Source: Psychroflexus maritimus (lineage in GTDB: Bacteria > Bacteroidota > Bacteroidia > Flavobacteriales > Flavobacteriaceae). From it: a stretch of DNA of 64,000 bases. Positions 43,318 to 52,666 of the stretch are shown piece after piece (within the stretch, counting starts at the first letter, position 1; each line of letters starts with the position of its first letter). The translations under genes were made by a program, and so were the position numbers. Location of the stretch: contig NZ_JAANAS010000002.1 of NCBI RefSeq assembly GCF_011089875.1, positions 1 to 64,000 of the forward strand, given 5' to 3'. The notes beneath the pieces were generated by a model. That model was not told the origin of the DNA. It searched no databases and worked only from the letters and a program-made list of their open reading frames with translations.

Positions 43318-44973
43318 ATGAAAAAAATAATATTTAATACAATTTTTTTTAGTTGTCTTTTTACAAGTTTTGCTCAACCAAAACTTGTAAATACTAGTTT
43401 AAGAGCAAAACAGATTACTCCATCTAGCTTAAATATTGAGATTCAAACAGAAAATGCTGCTGGCTATGAGGTTAAATTTATACCACTTAAAAACACCTTT
43501 GATACTCTTTTTTTTGAAAATTCAAAATTCAAAACAAACCATCATATCATTCAACTAAAAAACCTTGCACCTTCTGCTTTTTATAAAGGTGAATTTAAAA
43601 TTTTTGATGAATCAGAAGATACTTTATACGTTCAAAAAAACTATGCTTCAAGTTCCATTTTACCTGGCGAAATTATAGCCTATTTTAATCATGAAATCAA
43701 TGAGGAGGTAGCTTCTTCTCCTTCTAATGTAGCTCATTTTGTTGATAACGCTATGCGAGATACCTTAATTAATTATATTGGTAGAGCAGAAGAGAGTATT
43801 GATATTGCTATCTATAATTCTTTTGGTAACAACCCAAGTGTAGGAATTGCTGGAGCAATTAACCAAGCTCATCTAGATGGTGTTCAGGTTAGAGTAATTC
43901 ATGACGGAAGCACGAGTAGCTCTATGATTAATGTTTTAAATGCAAATATACCTGTGATAGCAAGGTTAGAAAACCCTAATTTTCCAGGTATAATGCATCA
44001 TAAATTTCTGGTTATGGATGCAGAACATGAAGATGCTTCTAAATCGGTAGTTTGGACAGGATCGACCAATTGGACTACCGGGCAAATTAATAGTCCTGAC
44101 AAAAATAATGTTATTATTATTCAAGACCAAACTCTTGCGCAAACCTATAAAATGGAATTTGATGAAATGTGGGGGAGTACGGGTGCTCAACCAGATTATC
44201 AAAACATAAGATTTGGGAATTCTAAAGAAGATAATTCCCCCAAGGAATTTAATGTAGGAGGAATTGAAGTTGAATGTTATTTTAGCCCAACCGATGGAAC
44301 CGAGCAAGAAATTATAAACCTCATGCAGGATGCTCAAGAAAGCATTGTTGTTGCTTCGATGTTAATTACAAGAGAAAATTTGGCACAAGCTTTAGTTAAT
44401 CAATATACTAACGGAATAAGTGAATTAGCGTTTATTGTTGATACAGAAGATTATGCCGGTTCTCAAAAGGACTTTTTAGCCAATAACTTGGGAGCAACTA
44501 ATTATTTTGAATACTCGGCTCCGGGAATTATGCATCATAAAATGATGGTTGTTGACCATGGGACTCCACAAGCTGCAACTCTCACTGGATCACATAATTG
44601 GAGTTTTTCAGCTGAAAATAGAAATGATGAAAACACGCTAATCATTTATGATGAGGCTATTGCTAATCAATATTATCAAGCCTTATCTCAGCTAGTTACC
44701 GATGTAGGAGGAAACTTAACAAATAAAGAATTTAAGGAGCTTAACTATACCTATTTCCCAAATCCAGTTAAGGATAAACTCTATATTTCTTCTGAAAATG
44801 AAATTCTACAAGTTGATATTTACGATACTTCAGGAAAAAAAGTTTTATGTATTAACAAACATACAGGCATGCCACAAAATTTTATCAATTTAGAAGCTTT
44901 TCAGCGTGGTTTTTATTTTGTAAAGCTAACCACATCTATAGGCAATTCTAATTTCAAAATACTAAAAAGGTAA
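43318..44973 (+). CDS. Secreted phospholipase D-like protein with T9SS domain
   Basis: 551 residues. Signal peptide 1-19 (ends SFAQ). Two complete HxKxxxxD motifs, each in MHHK context: HHKFLVMD and HHKMMVVD, each followed by a GS...NW segment, so the catalytic core is a two-lobed PLD fold in one chain. An N-terminal immunoglobulin-like region (about 25-110) precedes it. The C-terminal about 75 residues are a T9SS type A domain (YFPNPVKDKLYIS ... KILKR). A secreted PLD-family nuclease or phospholipase; which one is unresolved. Confidence 0.88.
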   Translation: MKKIIFNTIFFSCLFTSFAQPKLVNTSLRAKQITPSSLNIEIQTENAAGYEVKFIPLKNTFDTLFFENSKFKTNHHIIQLKNLAPSAFYKGEFKIFDESEDTLYVQKNYASSSILPGEIIAYFNHEINEEVASSPSNVAHFVDNAMRDTLINYIGRAEESIDIAIYNSFGNNPSVGIAGAINQAHLDGVQVRVIHDGSTSSSMINVLNANIPVIARLENPNFPGIMHHKFLVMDAEHEDASKSVVWTGSTNWTTGQINSPDKNNVIIIQDQTLAQTYKMEFDEMWGSTGAQPDYQNIRFGNSKEDNSPKEFNVGGIEVECYFSPTDGTEQEIINLMQDAQESIVVASMLITRENLAQALVNQYTNGISELAFIVDTEDYAGSQKDFLANNLGATNYFEYSAPGIMHHKMMVVDHGTPQAATLTGSHNWSFSAENRNDENTLIIYDEAIANQYYQALSQLVTDVGGNLTNKEFKELNYTYFPNPVKDKLYISSENEILQVDIYDTSGKKVLCINKHTGMPQNFINLEAFQRGFYFVKLTTSIGNSNFKILKR

Positions 44974-44998
44974 AAACTGATTTTAGTACATTAAGGAA

Positions 44999-45976
44999 TT
45001 ATGGGATATTGAATTTTTGCTTGCGTTCAGATTTTATTTTCTCATTTTCCTTTTGTTTCTCATAATCTTGTTTTTTTTCTTTAGATTCAAATATATAATC
45101 TTCATTTAAGAATTGGTCAAAACGATAAGAAACACCAATGCCAACCTGCCATCGTTCAGGAGTACTTTTAAAATTTACTAACGCATTTACATCTACTTGT
45201 AAGTTTCTGCTTATTAAATAAGCAGCACCACCTCTTAAAAGTTCATCACTATAAAAATCGCCTATAATTGTTTGAAATTCTCCAAAGACAGACCAATTGT
45301 AATTAATCGTGTGAGTAAGCGTAAAAATACCCGTAAAACTTGTGAAATCAGTTAAAATTCGGTCCATTATAAAGTTTGAAACCAAGACCCATCGTTTATA
45401 ATTATGTTGTGAAATTAATGCTAACCTCGAAGAGATAAATGAATCTTCTTCAGGCATAAATGGGCTCCCACCAAAATTAGTGTTTATGCCAACATAACCT
45501 GAAACTGCAGGGATTAAATGCCACCATTGCAAAGTATTGTTTTTTTTCCAACTTCTTAAGTTAGGACCTTCCATTTCTCTGCTAATCCAAGGGTCATAAA
45601 ATAAGTATTTCCCGCCTAATGTATTTCTTTGAAAATTAGCAGTTTCAAATTCTCTAAAGCTTCCTCCAGCCAATATACTTTCATTTTGAGCTAGAAATGT
45701 ACCATCTATAATAAACTCAAATCTTGAACTTTGAAAGCCATACCTTAGTGCATAATCAGTTCCAAAAATTGAAGCATCTGAACTTCTTAAACTATGTTGA
45801 CTGTTTTCAAAGCTTATTCCTGTTTCTAATTGAATTACGTTTTCACCAACAGCAAAAGCACCTTGTGAAGCACCAGGGCGATTTGAGTTAATAGTTTCTG
45901 TGTATTGCGCATTAGCCTGATATAGAGTAATTAAAACAAGTAAACTTAGTGTATATAATCTTTGGGTATGCTTCAT
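44999..45976 (-). CDS. Outer-membrane beta-barrel-like protein (MetA-pathway/transporter family)
   Basis: 325 residues with a signal peptide (YTLSLLVLITLYQANAQ). The mature start NSNRPGASQGAFAVGENVIQLETGISFE matches the family of putative outer-membrane transporters related to PF13557 (phenol MetA-degradation). Alternating hydrophobic-polar strands suggest a beta-barrel. The tail (about residues 296-325) is a Lys/Glu-rich stretch, unusual for a barrel. Substrate unknown. Promoter box at 45998-46005. Confidence 0.7.
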   Translation of the reverse strand: MKHTQRLYTLSLLVLITLYQANAQYTETINSNRPGASQGAFAVGENVIQLETGISFENSQHSLRSSDASIFGTDYALRYGFQSSRFEFIIDGTFLAQNESILAGGSFREFETANFQRNTLGGKYLFYDPWISREMEGPNLRSWKKNNTLQWWHLIPAVSGYVGINTNFGGSPFMPEEDSFISSRLALISQHNYKRWVLVSNFIMDRILTDFTSFTGIFTLTHTINYNWSVFGEFQTIIGDFYSDELLRGGAAYLISRNLQVDVNALVNFKSTPERWQVGIGVSYRFDQFLNEDYIFESKEKKQDYEKQKENEKIKSERKQKFNIP

Positions 45977-45997
45977 TTTTTATATTTTAATCCGCTT

Positions 45998-46005
45998 CAA
46001 ATATA
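45998..46005 (-). promoter_or_regulatory. -7 box of the outer-membrane protein gene
   Basis: Minus-strand TATATTTG, 22 bases before the ATG. Confidence 0.5.
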
Positions 46006-46150
46006 AAGGTTTATTTATTTCATTTAAACTCATTAGGTAAATTTATATGCAAAGTTTAAAGCTTAGCTATAGCAGAAAGAGTTTAAAAACTAGCCGTTTA
46101 AAATACCCCTTTAAAAATGCACCAGGTAATTTTAAATCGGTTACACAAAT

Positions 46151-46185
46151 AAAGCCGCTTGAATTTCAATTCAAAGCGGCTTTTT
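46151..46185. terminator. Terminator of the E1 gene
   Basis: Stem of about 15 bp with a bulged A around AAAGCCGCTT/AAGCGGCTTT; located 20 bases after the stop of the minus-strand E1 gene. Confidence 0.7.
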
Positions 46186-46204
46186 CAGGCTATTTTTCAT
46201 ATAA

Positions 46205-48616
46205 TTAATCAAGCTTAGGGTACTCATCTGGCTTGAATTCATGCATTATAGCATAAGCTTTCTCAAATACATCTTCTGAAGAAGGTTTAGAGAAATAATC
46301 GCCATCGGTTCCGTAGGCTGGTCGGTGTTCTTTTGCTGTAAGCGTTTGAGGTTGACTATCTAAATATTGATAGGCATTTTGTTCTTCCAAAACCTTTTGT
46401 AAAATATAAGCTGATGCTCCCCCTGGAACATCTTCATCAATTACTAGAAGGCGATTAGTTTTCTTAACACTTTCAACAATGGCATGATTTAAGTCGAATG
46501 GTAATAAGGATTGCACATCTATAATTTCCACAGATATTCCTACTTCTGTTAGCTCTTTAGCAGCTTGTTCAATTATCCTTAGAGTTGATCCATAAGAAAC
46601 AATGCTGATGTCATTACCTTCTCTTATGGTTTCAATTTTTCCTAATGGAGTTTTAAATTCTCCTAAATTTTCAGGCATTTTTTCTTTCAAGCGGTAGCCA
46701 TTAAGGCACTCAACAATTAATGCAGGTTCATCACTGGCTAAAAGTGTGTTATAAAAACCCGCTGCTTTAGTCATGTTTCTAGGCACAAGTACGTGAATAC
46801 CTCTAATTAAGTTAAGAATTCCGCCCATAGGTGAACCAGAGTGCCAAATCCCTTCTAATCGATGCCCTCTTGTTCTAATAATTAAAGGTGCTTTTTGTTT
46901 GCCTGCAGAACGATAAGCTGTAGTAGCTAAATCATCACTCATTATTTGCAAAGCATACAACAAATAATCAAGATATTGTATCTCGGCAATTGGACGGAGG
47001 CCTCTTAAAGCCATTCCTATTCCTTGGCCTAAAATTGTAGCCTCTCTAATTCCTGCATCAGCTACTCTAATTTCTCCATATTTTTTCTGCATTCCTTCAA
47101 GTCCTTGGTTTACATCACCAATTTCTCCAGAGTCTTCACCAAAAATTAAAGTTTCTGGTTTTGTTTTAAAAATTTGGTCAAAGTTGTCTCTTAATATTAA
47201 ACGTGCATCAACTTCCTTACTATCTTCATTATACTTAGGAGCTACTTCATCAATAGCTGTGGCTTGGAGTTCAGTTTGGTTAAATAAATAACTGCTGTAT
47301 TGAGGTTGTGTTTTTTTCTTGAAACCATCAATCCAATTAATTAGTTCAGTTTTTGCTTCAGATTGCTCAAATCTTACTTGCCTTAATGCTTTTCTAGCTG
47401 TAGCTAACAACACCGATTTTAGCGGCTCATTATTTTGTTTAATTTCGTTTACATAAGGCTGGATAAAAGCTTTGTTTTCGCTTGAATTGGCTAAGTCTTC
47501 TAGTAATTTAACTAAGACTATACTTTCTTTTTTAGCGATTTCTCCAAAAGCTTTCCAGGCTTTTTGTTTACCTGTTCTAACTTCCTTTTTTATATCTTTT
47601 TCAATTGCACTTAATTCTTCATCAGTGGCAATTTGATTTTCAATCATCCACTTTCTAAGTTGTATATTACAATCATATTCCTTCTCCCATTCTAGGCGTT
47701 CTTTAGATTTGTAGCGTTCGTGAGAACCAGAGGTAGAGTGGCCTTGCGGTTGGGTTAATTCGATAACATGTATCAATACAGGAACGTGTTCTTCTCGAGC
47801 AATTTTTTCGGCTTTTTGATAAGCTTCAATTAAAGCAGAATAGTCCCATCCTTTAACACGAATAATCTCGTAGCCATTAGTGCCTTCTTCACGCTGAAAA
47901 CCTTTCAGGATTTCAGATATATTCTCTTTGGTTGTTTGGTGTCTTGCATGAACAGAAATTCCATAATCATCATCCCACACATTGATTACCATGGGGACTT
48001 TTAATACTCCAGCGGCATTAAATGTTTCCCAGAACAAACCTTCTGAAGTACTAGCATTACCAATTGTTCCCCAAGCAATTTCATTACCATTGTTAGAAAA
48101 ATTTGAGCTGTCTATGTTTTTTTCGGCACGATAAACCTTAGAGGCTTGCGCTAAACCTAAAAGTCGAGGCATTTGTCCCGCAGTTGGAGAAATATCTGCA
48201 CTTGAATTCTTTTGTTGAGTCAGGTTTTTCCAAGACCCATCTTCGTTTAAACTATGTGTCATGAAGTGACCACCCATTTGTCTTCCTGCCGACATAGGTT
48301 CTTGGTTGATGTCAGTATTGGCGTATAAACCAGCAAAAAACTCTTGTATGGAGAGCTGGCCAATAGCCATCATAAAAGTTTGATCGCGATAGTACCCTGA
48401 CCTAAAATCACCATTTTTAAAAGATTTAGCCCAAGCCAGTTGAGGTACTTCTTTTCCATCTCCAAAAATTCCGAATTTAGCTTTGCCAGTTAACACCTCT
48501 CTTCTACCTAATAAACTACATTCTCTACTATTAACTGCGATTTTATAGTCGTTAATCACTTCAGCTTTAAAGTCATTAAACGAAATATCTTTTTTTTCTT
48601 CTACTGCATCTTGCAT
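46205..48616 (-). CDS. 2-oxoacid dehydrogenase E1, fused alpha-beta subunits
   Basis: 803 residues. The alpha half (to about 400) has an E1 alpha TPP-binding core (GNASTSEGLFWETFNAAGV and VINVWDDDYGISV), and the beta half (about 460-803) begins LILRDNFDQIFKTKPETLIFGEDSGEIGDVNQG, with the E1-beta TPP partner region GDVNQGLEGMQKKYGEIRV. This is the single-chain branched-chain/pyruvate-type E1 seen in Bacteroidota. E2 and E3 genes are not in the window. Substrate specificity (branched-chain versus pyruvate) is not decidable. Confidence 0.85.
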   Translation of the reverse strand: MQDAVEEKKDISFNDFKAEVINDYKIAVNSRECSLLGRREVLTGKAKFGIFGDGKEVPQLAWAKSFKNGDFRSGYYRDQTFMMAIGQLSIQEFFAGLYANTDINQEPMSAGRQMGGHFMTHSLNEDGSWKNLTQQKNSSADISPTAGQMPRLLGLAQASKVYRAEKNIDSSNFSNNGNEIAWGTIGNASTSEGLFWETFNAAGVLKVPMVINVWDDDYGISVHARHQTTKENISEILKGFQREEGTNGYEIIRVKGWDYSALIEAYQKAEKIAREEHVPVLIHVIELTQPQGHSTSGSHERYKSKERLEWEKEYDCNIQLRKWMIENQIATDEELSAIEKDIKKEVRTGKQKAWKAFGEIAKKESIVLVKLLEDLANSSENKAFIQPYVNEIKQNNEPLKSVLLATARKALRQVRFEQSEAKTELINWIDGFKKKTQPQYSSYLFNQTELQATAIDEVAPKYNEDSKEVDARLILRDNFDQIFKTKPETLIFGEDSGEIGDVNQGLEGMQKKYGEIRVADAGIREATILGQGIGMALRGLRPIAEIQYLDYLLYALQIMSDDLATTAYRSAGKQKAPLIIRTRGHRLEGIWHSGSPMGGILNLIRGIHVLVPRNMTKAAGFYNTLLASDEPALIVECLNGYRLKEKMPENLGEFKTPLGKIETIREGNDISIVSYGSTLRIIEQAAKELTEVGISVEIIDVQSLLPFDLNHAIVESVKKTNRLLVIDEDVPGGASAYILQKVLEEQNAYQYLDSQPQTLTAKEHRPAYGTDGDYFSKPSSEDVFEKAYAIMHEFKPDEYPKLD

Positions 48617-48790
48617 TTCAACAAATTTTTCGATTGTTGCGAAGATACTAATTTTCCTTAAGATAACAGACTTAGAAGTATGTTAAATAAATGAGATATT
48701 TTTAATACAAAAGCTTAAAATTGTTTTTTTTGTGCTATATTTTCAATAAAAATAGCTTCTTTTAATCAAAACTATAAAACTTGAGCTCGT

Positions 48791-49087
48791 TTATAAAGCA
48801 ATTCCAACCGGTAGAAGGTCAGCGTATTTTAATTTGTTTCCTCGCATAAAACTCTTCACTTCTTTACAAGTAGGTACGACTTTAATTTCATCCTCTTTTA
48901 ATTGGTCTAAGACCAGTGCAATGAATTTATCTTTGTAGCCCTTTTCAATTAAATGATCACTTATAATCATCTTAGTTAAAAAGGTTTTTCGTTCTTGTTC
49001 TACAAACTCTATGGCAATTAACTCGTTATCAACTAATGCCTCAAATTGTCTTAAAAACTTGTTTTTTTTCAACGTTAACTCTTCCAT
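48791..49087 (-). CDS. GNAT-like small acetyltransferase (YjdJ/Acetyltransf_CG type)
   Basis: 98 residues. The pattern IAIEFVEQERKTFLTKMIISDHLIEKGYKDKFIALVLDQLKEDEIKVVPTCKEVKSFM is that of short YjdJ-like GNAT domains, in which the conserved Cys after the last strand (VVPTC) is the catalytic candidate. The usual acetyl-CoA pyrophosphate loop (RGxGI) is degenerate (EKGYKDK), so activity is uncertain. Divergent from the alpha/beta-hydrolase gene. Confidence 0.55.
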   Translation of the reverse strand: MEELTLKKNKFLRQFEALVDNELIAIEFVEQERKTFLTKMIISDHLIEKGYKDKFIALVLDQLKEDEIKVVPTCKEVKSFMRGNKLKYADLLPVGIAL

Positions 49088-49131
49088 ACACCATCATATT
49101 ATAGTTATATAACCTTTTAAATTATAATTTA

Positions 49132-49160
49132 TTGTAAAGCAAATTTGTGTAGTATATTTG
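49132..49160 (+). promoter_or_regulatory. Promoter of the alpha/beta-hydrolase gene
   Basis: TTG at 49132-49134, 18-base spacer, TATATTTG at 49153-49160. The longer reading frame would begin within this box, so the real start is the ATG at 49206. Confidence 0.7.
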
Positions 49161-49205
49161 CAACTAATCTTAGACTCTAAATATACAAAAAAGTTTATTT
49201 TTTTT

Positions 49206-49892
49206 ATGCAAATTGAATCTAATACTGGTCTTATTCCTGTTTATATGATGCCTGGCATGGCAGCTAAAGCTTCCATTTTTGAGTATATTTCTTTAGACCC
49301 TAATAGATTTGAGGTAATTTATTTAACATGGAAACTTCCAACAAAAAATGAGCGTTTAGAGGATTACGCTCAACGAATGTGTGAAGATGTTATTCACCAA
49401 AATCCAGTTTTAATTGGAGTTTCATTTGGAGGAATTCTTGTTCAGGAAATGGCTAAATTGATAGATGTGAGGCAAGTAATCATCATTTCAAGCCTTAAAA
49501 GTTATCACGAATTACCTACTAGGATGAAATTTGCAAGAAAAACAAATGCTTTTAAGGTTTTGCCTACCAGCCTAATAAATTACATGGAACAATTAGACTA
49601 CCTTCCCCTAGGGAAAAGCTTTAAAAAACGTTTGCAATTATATAAGAAATACATGTTTGTAAGTGATAAATATTACTTAGATTGGTCAATTGAAAACATT
49701 GTATCTTGGAAGCAAAAACAAGCTCCTAAAGGTATTGTCCATATTCATGGGGATGCCGATTTGGTATTTCCTTTAGAACATATAGAGAATTGCCATGTTG
49801 TTCCTGGAGGAACACATATTATGATTATTAATAAATACAGGTGGTTTAATAAACACCTTCCTAATTTTATAACCTATGGAAATCAAAAATAA
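49206..49892 (+). CDS. Alpha/beta-hydrolase fold protein
   Basis: 228 residues from MQIESNTG. Nucleophile elbow GVSFGG (Ser in the centre), acid in IHGDADLVFP, and catalytic His in GGTHIMI. Oxyanion region around PVYMMPGMAAKA. No signal peptide. Substrate unknown; an esterase or lipase-like enzyme. It overlaps the following lytic transglycosylase gene by 17 bases, so both are co-translated. Confidence 0.82.
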   Translation: MQIESNTGLIPVYMMPGMAAKASIFEYISLDPNRFEVIYLTWKLPTKNERLEDYAQRMCEDVIHQNPVLIGVSFGGILVQEMAKLIDVRQVIIISSLKSYHELPTRMKFARKTNAFKVLPTSLINYMEQLDYLPLGKSFKKRLQLYKKYMFVSDKYYLDWSIENIVSWKQKQAPKGIVHIHGDADLVFPLEHIENCHVVPGGTHIMIINKYRWFNKHLPNFITYGNQK

Positions 49893-50844
49893 AAAGAGTA
49901 AGTTTCAATTAATCAGCTCGATAAGCATTGCAATTGTAGGAATCACAATTGTTTTAATTGCTTTAGGCTTTACTAAAACTGATGTCTTAAGTACGGAGAA
50001 AGAAAAAGCAAATCCAACTAATGCAAGTGTTCAATCTTTGGGTTTACCAGAAAATATCACATTTGCTAATGAAAGCGTTCCTTTAAACGATCCTGATGTA
50101 GCTGAACGCTTAGATCGAGAGCTTCTTGTGAACACTTATTGGCAATCTAATGCAATTATGTTGATTAAAAGAGGGCACAAGTACTTCCCAATAATAGAAC
50201 CAATCCTAAAAGATTATGGAGTGCCAGATGATTTCAAATTTTTAGCTTTGGCGGAAAGCGGGTTGATGCAAGTAGTTTCTCCTGCTGGCGCAACTGGCTT
50301 TTGGCAACTAATGAAAGCAACTGCCAAAGAATATGGATTAGAGGTTAATACCAATGTAGATGAACGCTACAATATAGAACTTGCTACTCACGCTGCTTGT
50401 CAATATTTATTAAAGTCTAAAGAAAAGTTTGGCTCCTGGACGCTAGCAGCTGCTGCTTATAATGCAGGTAACACAGGAATCTTAAGACAACAGGAGAGAC
50501 AGGAAGTAGAAAACTATTACGACTTACTTTTAATAGAAGAAACTTCAAGGTATGTTTTTAGGATTTTAGCGCTTAAAGAAATATTTAATAATTATGAAGA
50601 TTATGGTTTTTCTATTGATCCTTCTCATTTTTATAGCACGAGTAAATCTAAGCCTCTAATGGTAGATTATGCAATAGATAATTTAGCAGAATTCGCAAAA
50701 ACACAAGGAATCTCCTATAAGACTCTTAAACGATTTAATCCTTGGCTAAGAGACAACTTTTTAGTCAATAATTCGGGGAAGGAATATGTGTTTCAAATTC
50801 CAGACACTTTAAATTACCCTATTCATAGCCTTCATAAAAATTAG
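49876..50844 (+). CDS. Membrane-bound lytic transglycosylase (MltD-like)
   Basis: 322 residues with an N-terminal membrane segment (about 14-34) rather than a lipobox. The SLT/goose-lysozyme-like domain has catalytic Glu in ALAESGLMQVVSPAGATGFWQLM, and AAAYNAGNTG. The C-terminal region ends with a LysM-like segment. Cleaves the glycan strands of peptidoglycan. Starts within the hydrolase gene (17-base overlap). Confidence 0.87.
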   Translation: MEIKNKKSKFQLISSISIAIVGITIVLIALGFTKTDVLSTEKEKANPTNASVQSLGLPENITFANESVPLNDPDVAERLDRELLVNTYWQSNAIMLIKRGHKYFPIIEPILKDYGVPDDFKFLALAESGLMQVVSPAGATGFWQLMKATAKEYGLEVNTNVDERYNIELATHAACQYLLKSKEKFGSWTLAAAAYNAGNTGILRQQERQEVENYYDLLLIEETSRYVFRILALKEIFNNYEDYGFSIDPSHFYSTSKSKPLMVDYAIDNLAEFAKTQGISYKTLKRFNPWLRDNFLVNNSGKEYVFQIPDTLNYPIHSLHKN

Positions 50845-50975
50845 GAATATTTTTTTTGTTCTATATTGACAATTTTGATAGCTACACTAGTTGAAGAAGA
50901 TGGATTAGATAAAATTATGACAATAAATAGAGTTTTTTAAGCATTGATTAATTTGATTTAAAGCAATTATAAATT

Positions 50976-51671
50976 TCAATAAGTTGTCTTGTTCTCATAC
51001 TCACGGATAGTTGTTATATGCTTTTCAAAAGATTTTTTACAATTTTCAATAGCTTCTTTCTTATTGAGATTGTAAGGATTTTGGATATTGGTTTGCATAT
51101 CTAAAAGGCGTTTATCCCCTGCAATAACAAATGTTGTTGGGATTCCAAAACTATGCTTAAGCATTTTGATTGTTGAGGCGTATCGATTGGTGAGTTCATC
51201 TACATACAAAATTTCTACTTTTGAGTTGAATTTTCTAGAATTCTTCCTTGCATCTTTTCGGTTGTCCCAGTATAGTATTGCAAAATCAATCTCTTTACAA
51301 TATGCTTTAGCAACTCTATTTAGAGCTTCTATTTCACCATTAGTGGGTACACTCCAAGAGGCGTAACTTAAAAGCAACATGGGTTTTACATAATCATCTA
51401 GATAACACTTGCCAGACTTAATACACTTTAAACTAAAGTTATCCATGTAGCTACCTATGATGTATTCCTGAATAAATTGATTAGCAAGATCTTCGGCTTC
51501 TTTGTATTTCTGTAACAATTCAAGTTTCTCAATTTTTTTTATATGAGACTTATAATGACCTCGTATTTGTTCAGAAAAAAAAACCTTGGCCTCATCATTT
51601 AACTCAATCTGTTGTTGAGCGTATAATGAAGAATAAAACATAAAGATGATGAAAAGTAGTTTTTTTACCAA
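50976..51671 (-). CDS. Exported thioredoxin-fold protein lacking redox cysteines
   Basis: 231 residues with a signal peptide (FIIFMFYSSLYAQ), TTG start. The segment SYASWSVPTNGEIEALNRV aligns with TlpA/redoxin ASWCxPCxxEIP, but the two redox Cys are Ser and Thr, so it cannot do dithiol chemistry. The later GIPTTFVIAGD contains the cis-Pro loop. It has a coiled-coil-like N-terminal region (about 28-75). A structural or binding role is likely. Two Cys (KCIKSGKC) flank residue ~88 but are not the active-site pair. Confidence 0.65.
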   Translation of the reverse strand: MVKKLLFIIFMFYSSLYAQQQIELNDEAKVFFSEQIRGHYKSHIKKIEKLELLQKYKEAEDLANQFIQEYIIGSYMDNFSLKCIKSGKCYLDDYVKPMLLLSYASWSVPTNGEIEALNRVAKAYCKEIDFAILYWDNRKDARKNSRKFNSKVEILYVDELTNRYASTIKMLKHSFGIPTTFVIAGDKRLLDMQTNIQNPYNLNKKEAIENCKKSFEKHITTIREYENKTTY

Positions 51672-51707
51672 AAGTTTTGTTTTTTATAAAATTATGTAAA
51701 AAAAACA

Positions 51708-51741
51708 AATAAGCCGATTTCTTTTAAGAAATCGGCTTATT
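51708..51741. terminator. Strong bidirectional hairpin
   Basis: Sixteen-bp perfect stem (51708-51723 with 51726-51741), loop of two; between two minus-strand genes. T runs are weak on both sides. Confidence 0.65.
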
Positions 51742-51767
51742 AATACATAGATAACGAGTAGGTTTTG

Positions 51768-52283
51768 TTAAATCTTCTTCATTTGTTGCTTTATCATCCG
51801 TATTTGGTCCTTAAGCATTCCGTGCTTATCAAGTTTATTAGCTTCTTTTAGCAGGATTTGCGCTTCTCGTTTACGTCGCTTAGACATTGCAATTCCAGCT
51901 AAATTCAATTTCGCCATAGCTAAATCTTGGTCCATAGATAAGCCTAACTTTATAGCTTTTTTAAAATATTTTTCAGCTTTGGTCATGTTTTCTTGAGAAT
52001 ACATTAACCCATGTAAATAATGATAATAACCTTGTTGTTTTTGAGTTAGGGCCGATTCTGGGTTCTTAATTTTATCTAGCCATTGCTTGGCTCCTGCAAA
52101 ATCTTGCTTTCTTAATTTCCAAAATGCTAAAAGAATAAATTCATTTTTGAAATAAAACAAAATGAATATTCCAGCAAATAAAATTAAGGAAATCCCATTT
52201 CCTATATTGACTAAAGTAAATTGGTAAATAGCAAAGGCTATGATTAATCCAGCTAAAATTAATTTAAAAATCTTATTGTACAT
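51768..52283 (-). CDS. TPR-like membrane protein
   Basis: 171 residues with two hydrophobic segments (about 6-24 and 28-46) followed by a helical region with tetratricopeptide repeats (GYYHYLHGLMYSQENMTKAEKYFKKAIKLGL and AKLNLAGIAMSKRRKREAQILLKEANKL). Protein-protein scaffold at the inner membrane; specific role unknown. A TAAGTTTG box lies on the minus strand at 52306-52313. It is divergent from rpmH. Confidence 0.65.
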   Translation of the reverse strand: MYNKIFKLILAGLIIAFAIYQFTLVNIGNGISLILFAGIFILFYFKNEFILLAFWKLRKQDFAGAKQWLDKIKNPESALTQKQQGYYHYLHGLMYSQENMTKAEKYFKKAIKLGLSMDQDLAMAKLNLAGIAMSKRRKREAQILLKEANKLDKHGMLKDQIRMIKQQMKKI

Positions 52284-52345
52284 CTGTATGATTATTTTGA
52301 AACCGCAAACTTACGAAAAATACAATAAAAATCTTTGCTTTTTAG

Positions 52346-52375
52346 TTGCTTCAATAAAAACTTATTGTATATTTG
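52346..52375 (+). promoter_or_regulatory. rpmH promoter
   Basis: TTG at 52346-52348, 19-base spacer, TATATTTG at 52368-52375. Exact consensus. Confidence 0.75.
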
Positions 52376-52417
52376 CAACCGATTTAAACAGAACAAAACA
52401 CACTAAAGATATTTGAA

Positions 52418-52579
52418 ATGAAAAGAACCTTTCAACCATCAAAGACTAAGAGAAGAAACAAGCACGGATTTAGAGAAAGAATGGCTAGTGCAAACGGCAG
52501 AAAAGTTTTGTCTAGAAGAAGAGCTAAAGGAAGAAAGAAACTAAGTGTTTCTACAGAAGCTAGTTTACGTAGAAAATAA
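52418..52579 (+). CDS. rpmH: 50S ribosomal protein L34
   Basis: 53 residues: [18 protein letters not shown] start and the Arg/Lys-rich [19 protein letters not shown] body, the full L34 motif. Its C-terminus (TEASLRRK) is longer than the 44-47 residues usual in other phyla, as in other Bacteroidota. Promoter and terminator are well formed; the next gene is carB. The gene is short and easily overlooked. Confidence 0.95.
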   Translation: MKRTFQPSKTKRRNKHGFRERMASANGRKVLSRRRAKGRKKLSVSTEASLRRK

Positions 52580-52608
52580 TATGATTCTCAATTAAACATA
52601 TTTATTAA

Positions 52609-52641
52609 AAGGTGTTACTTTAACAGTAACACCTTTTTTTT
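52609..52641 (+). terminator. rpmH terminator
   Basis: GGTGTTACT/AGTAACACC stem of 9 bp (11 with flanking A-T pairs), 5-base loop and eight T. Confidence 0.85.
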
Positions 52642-52666
52642 ATACCATCACTAAATACCCTTTATC

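Noticed and set aside
43966-44337. 123-codon minus-strand frame within the PLD gene
   Set aside because: Antisense to a strongly supported CDS with intact HKD motifs; composition not protein-like.
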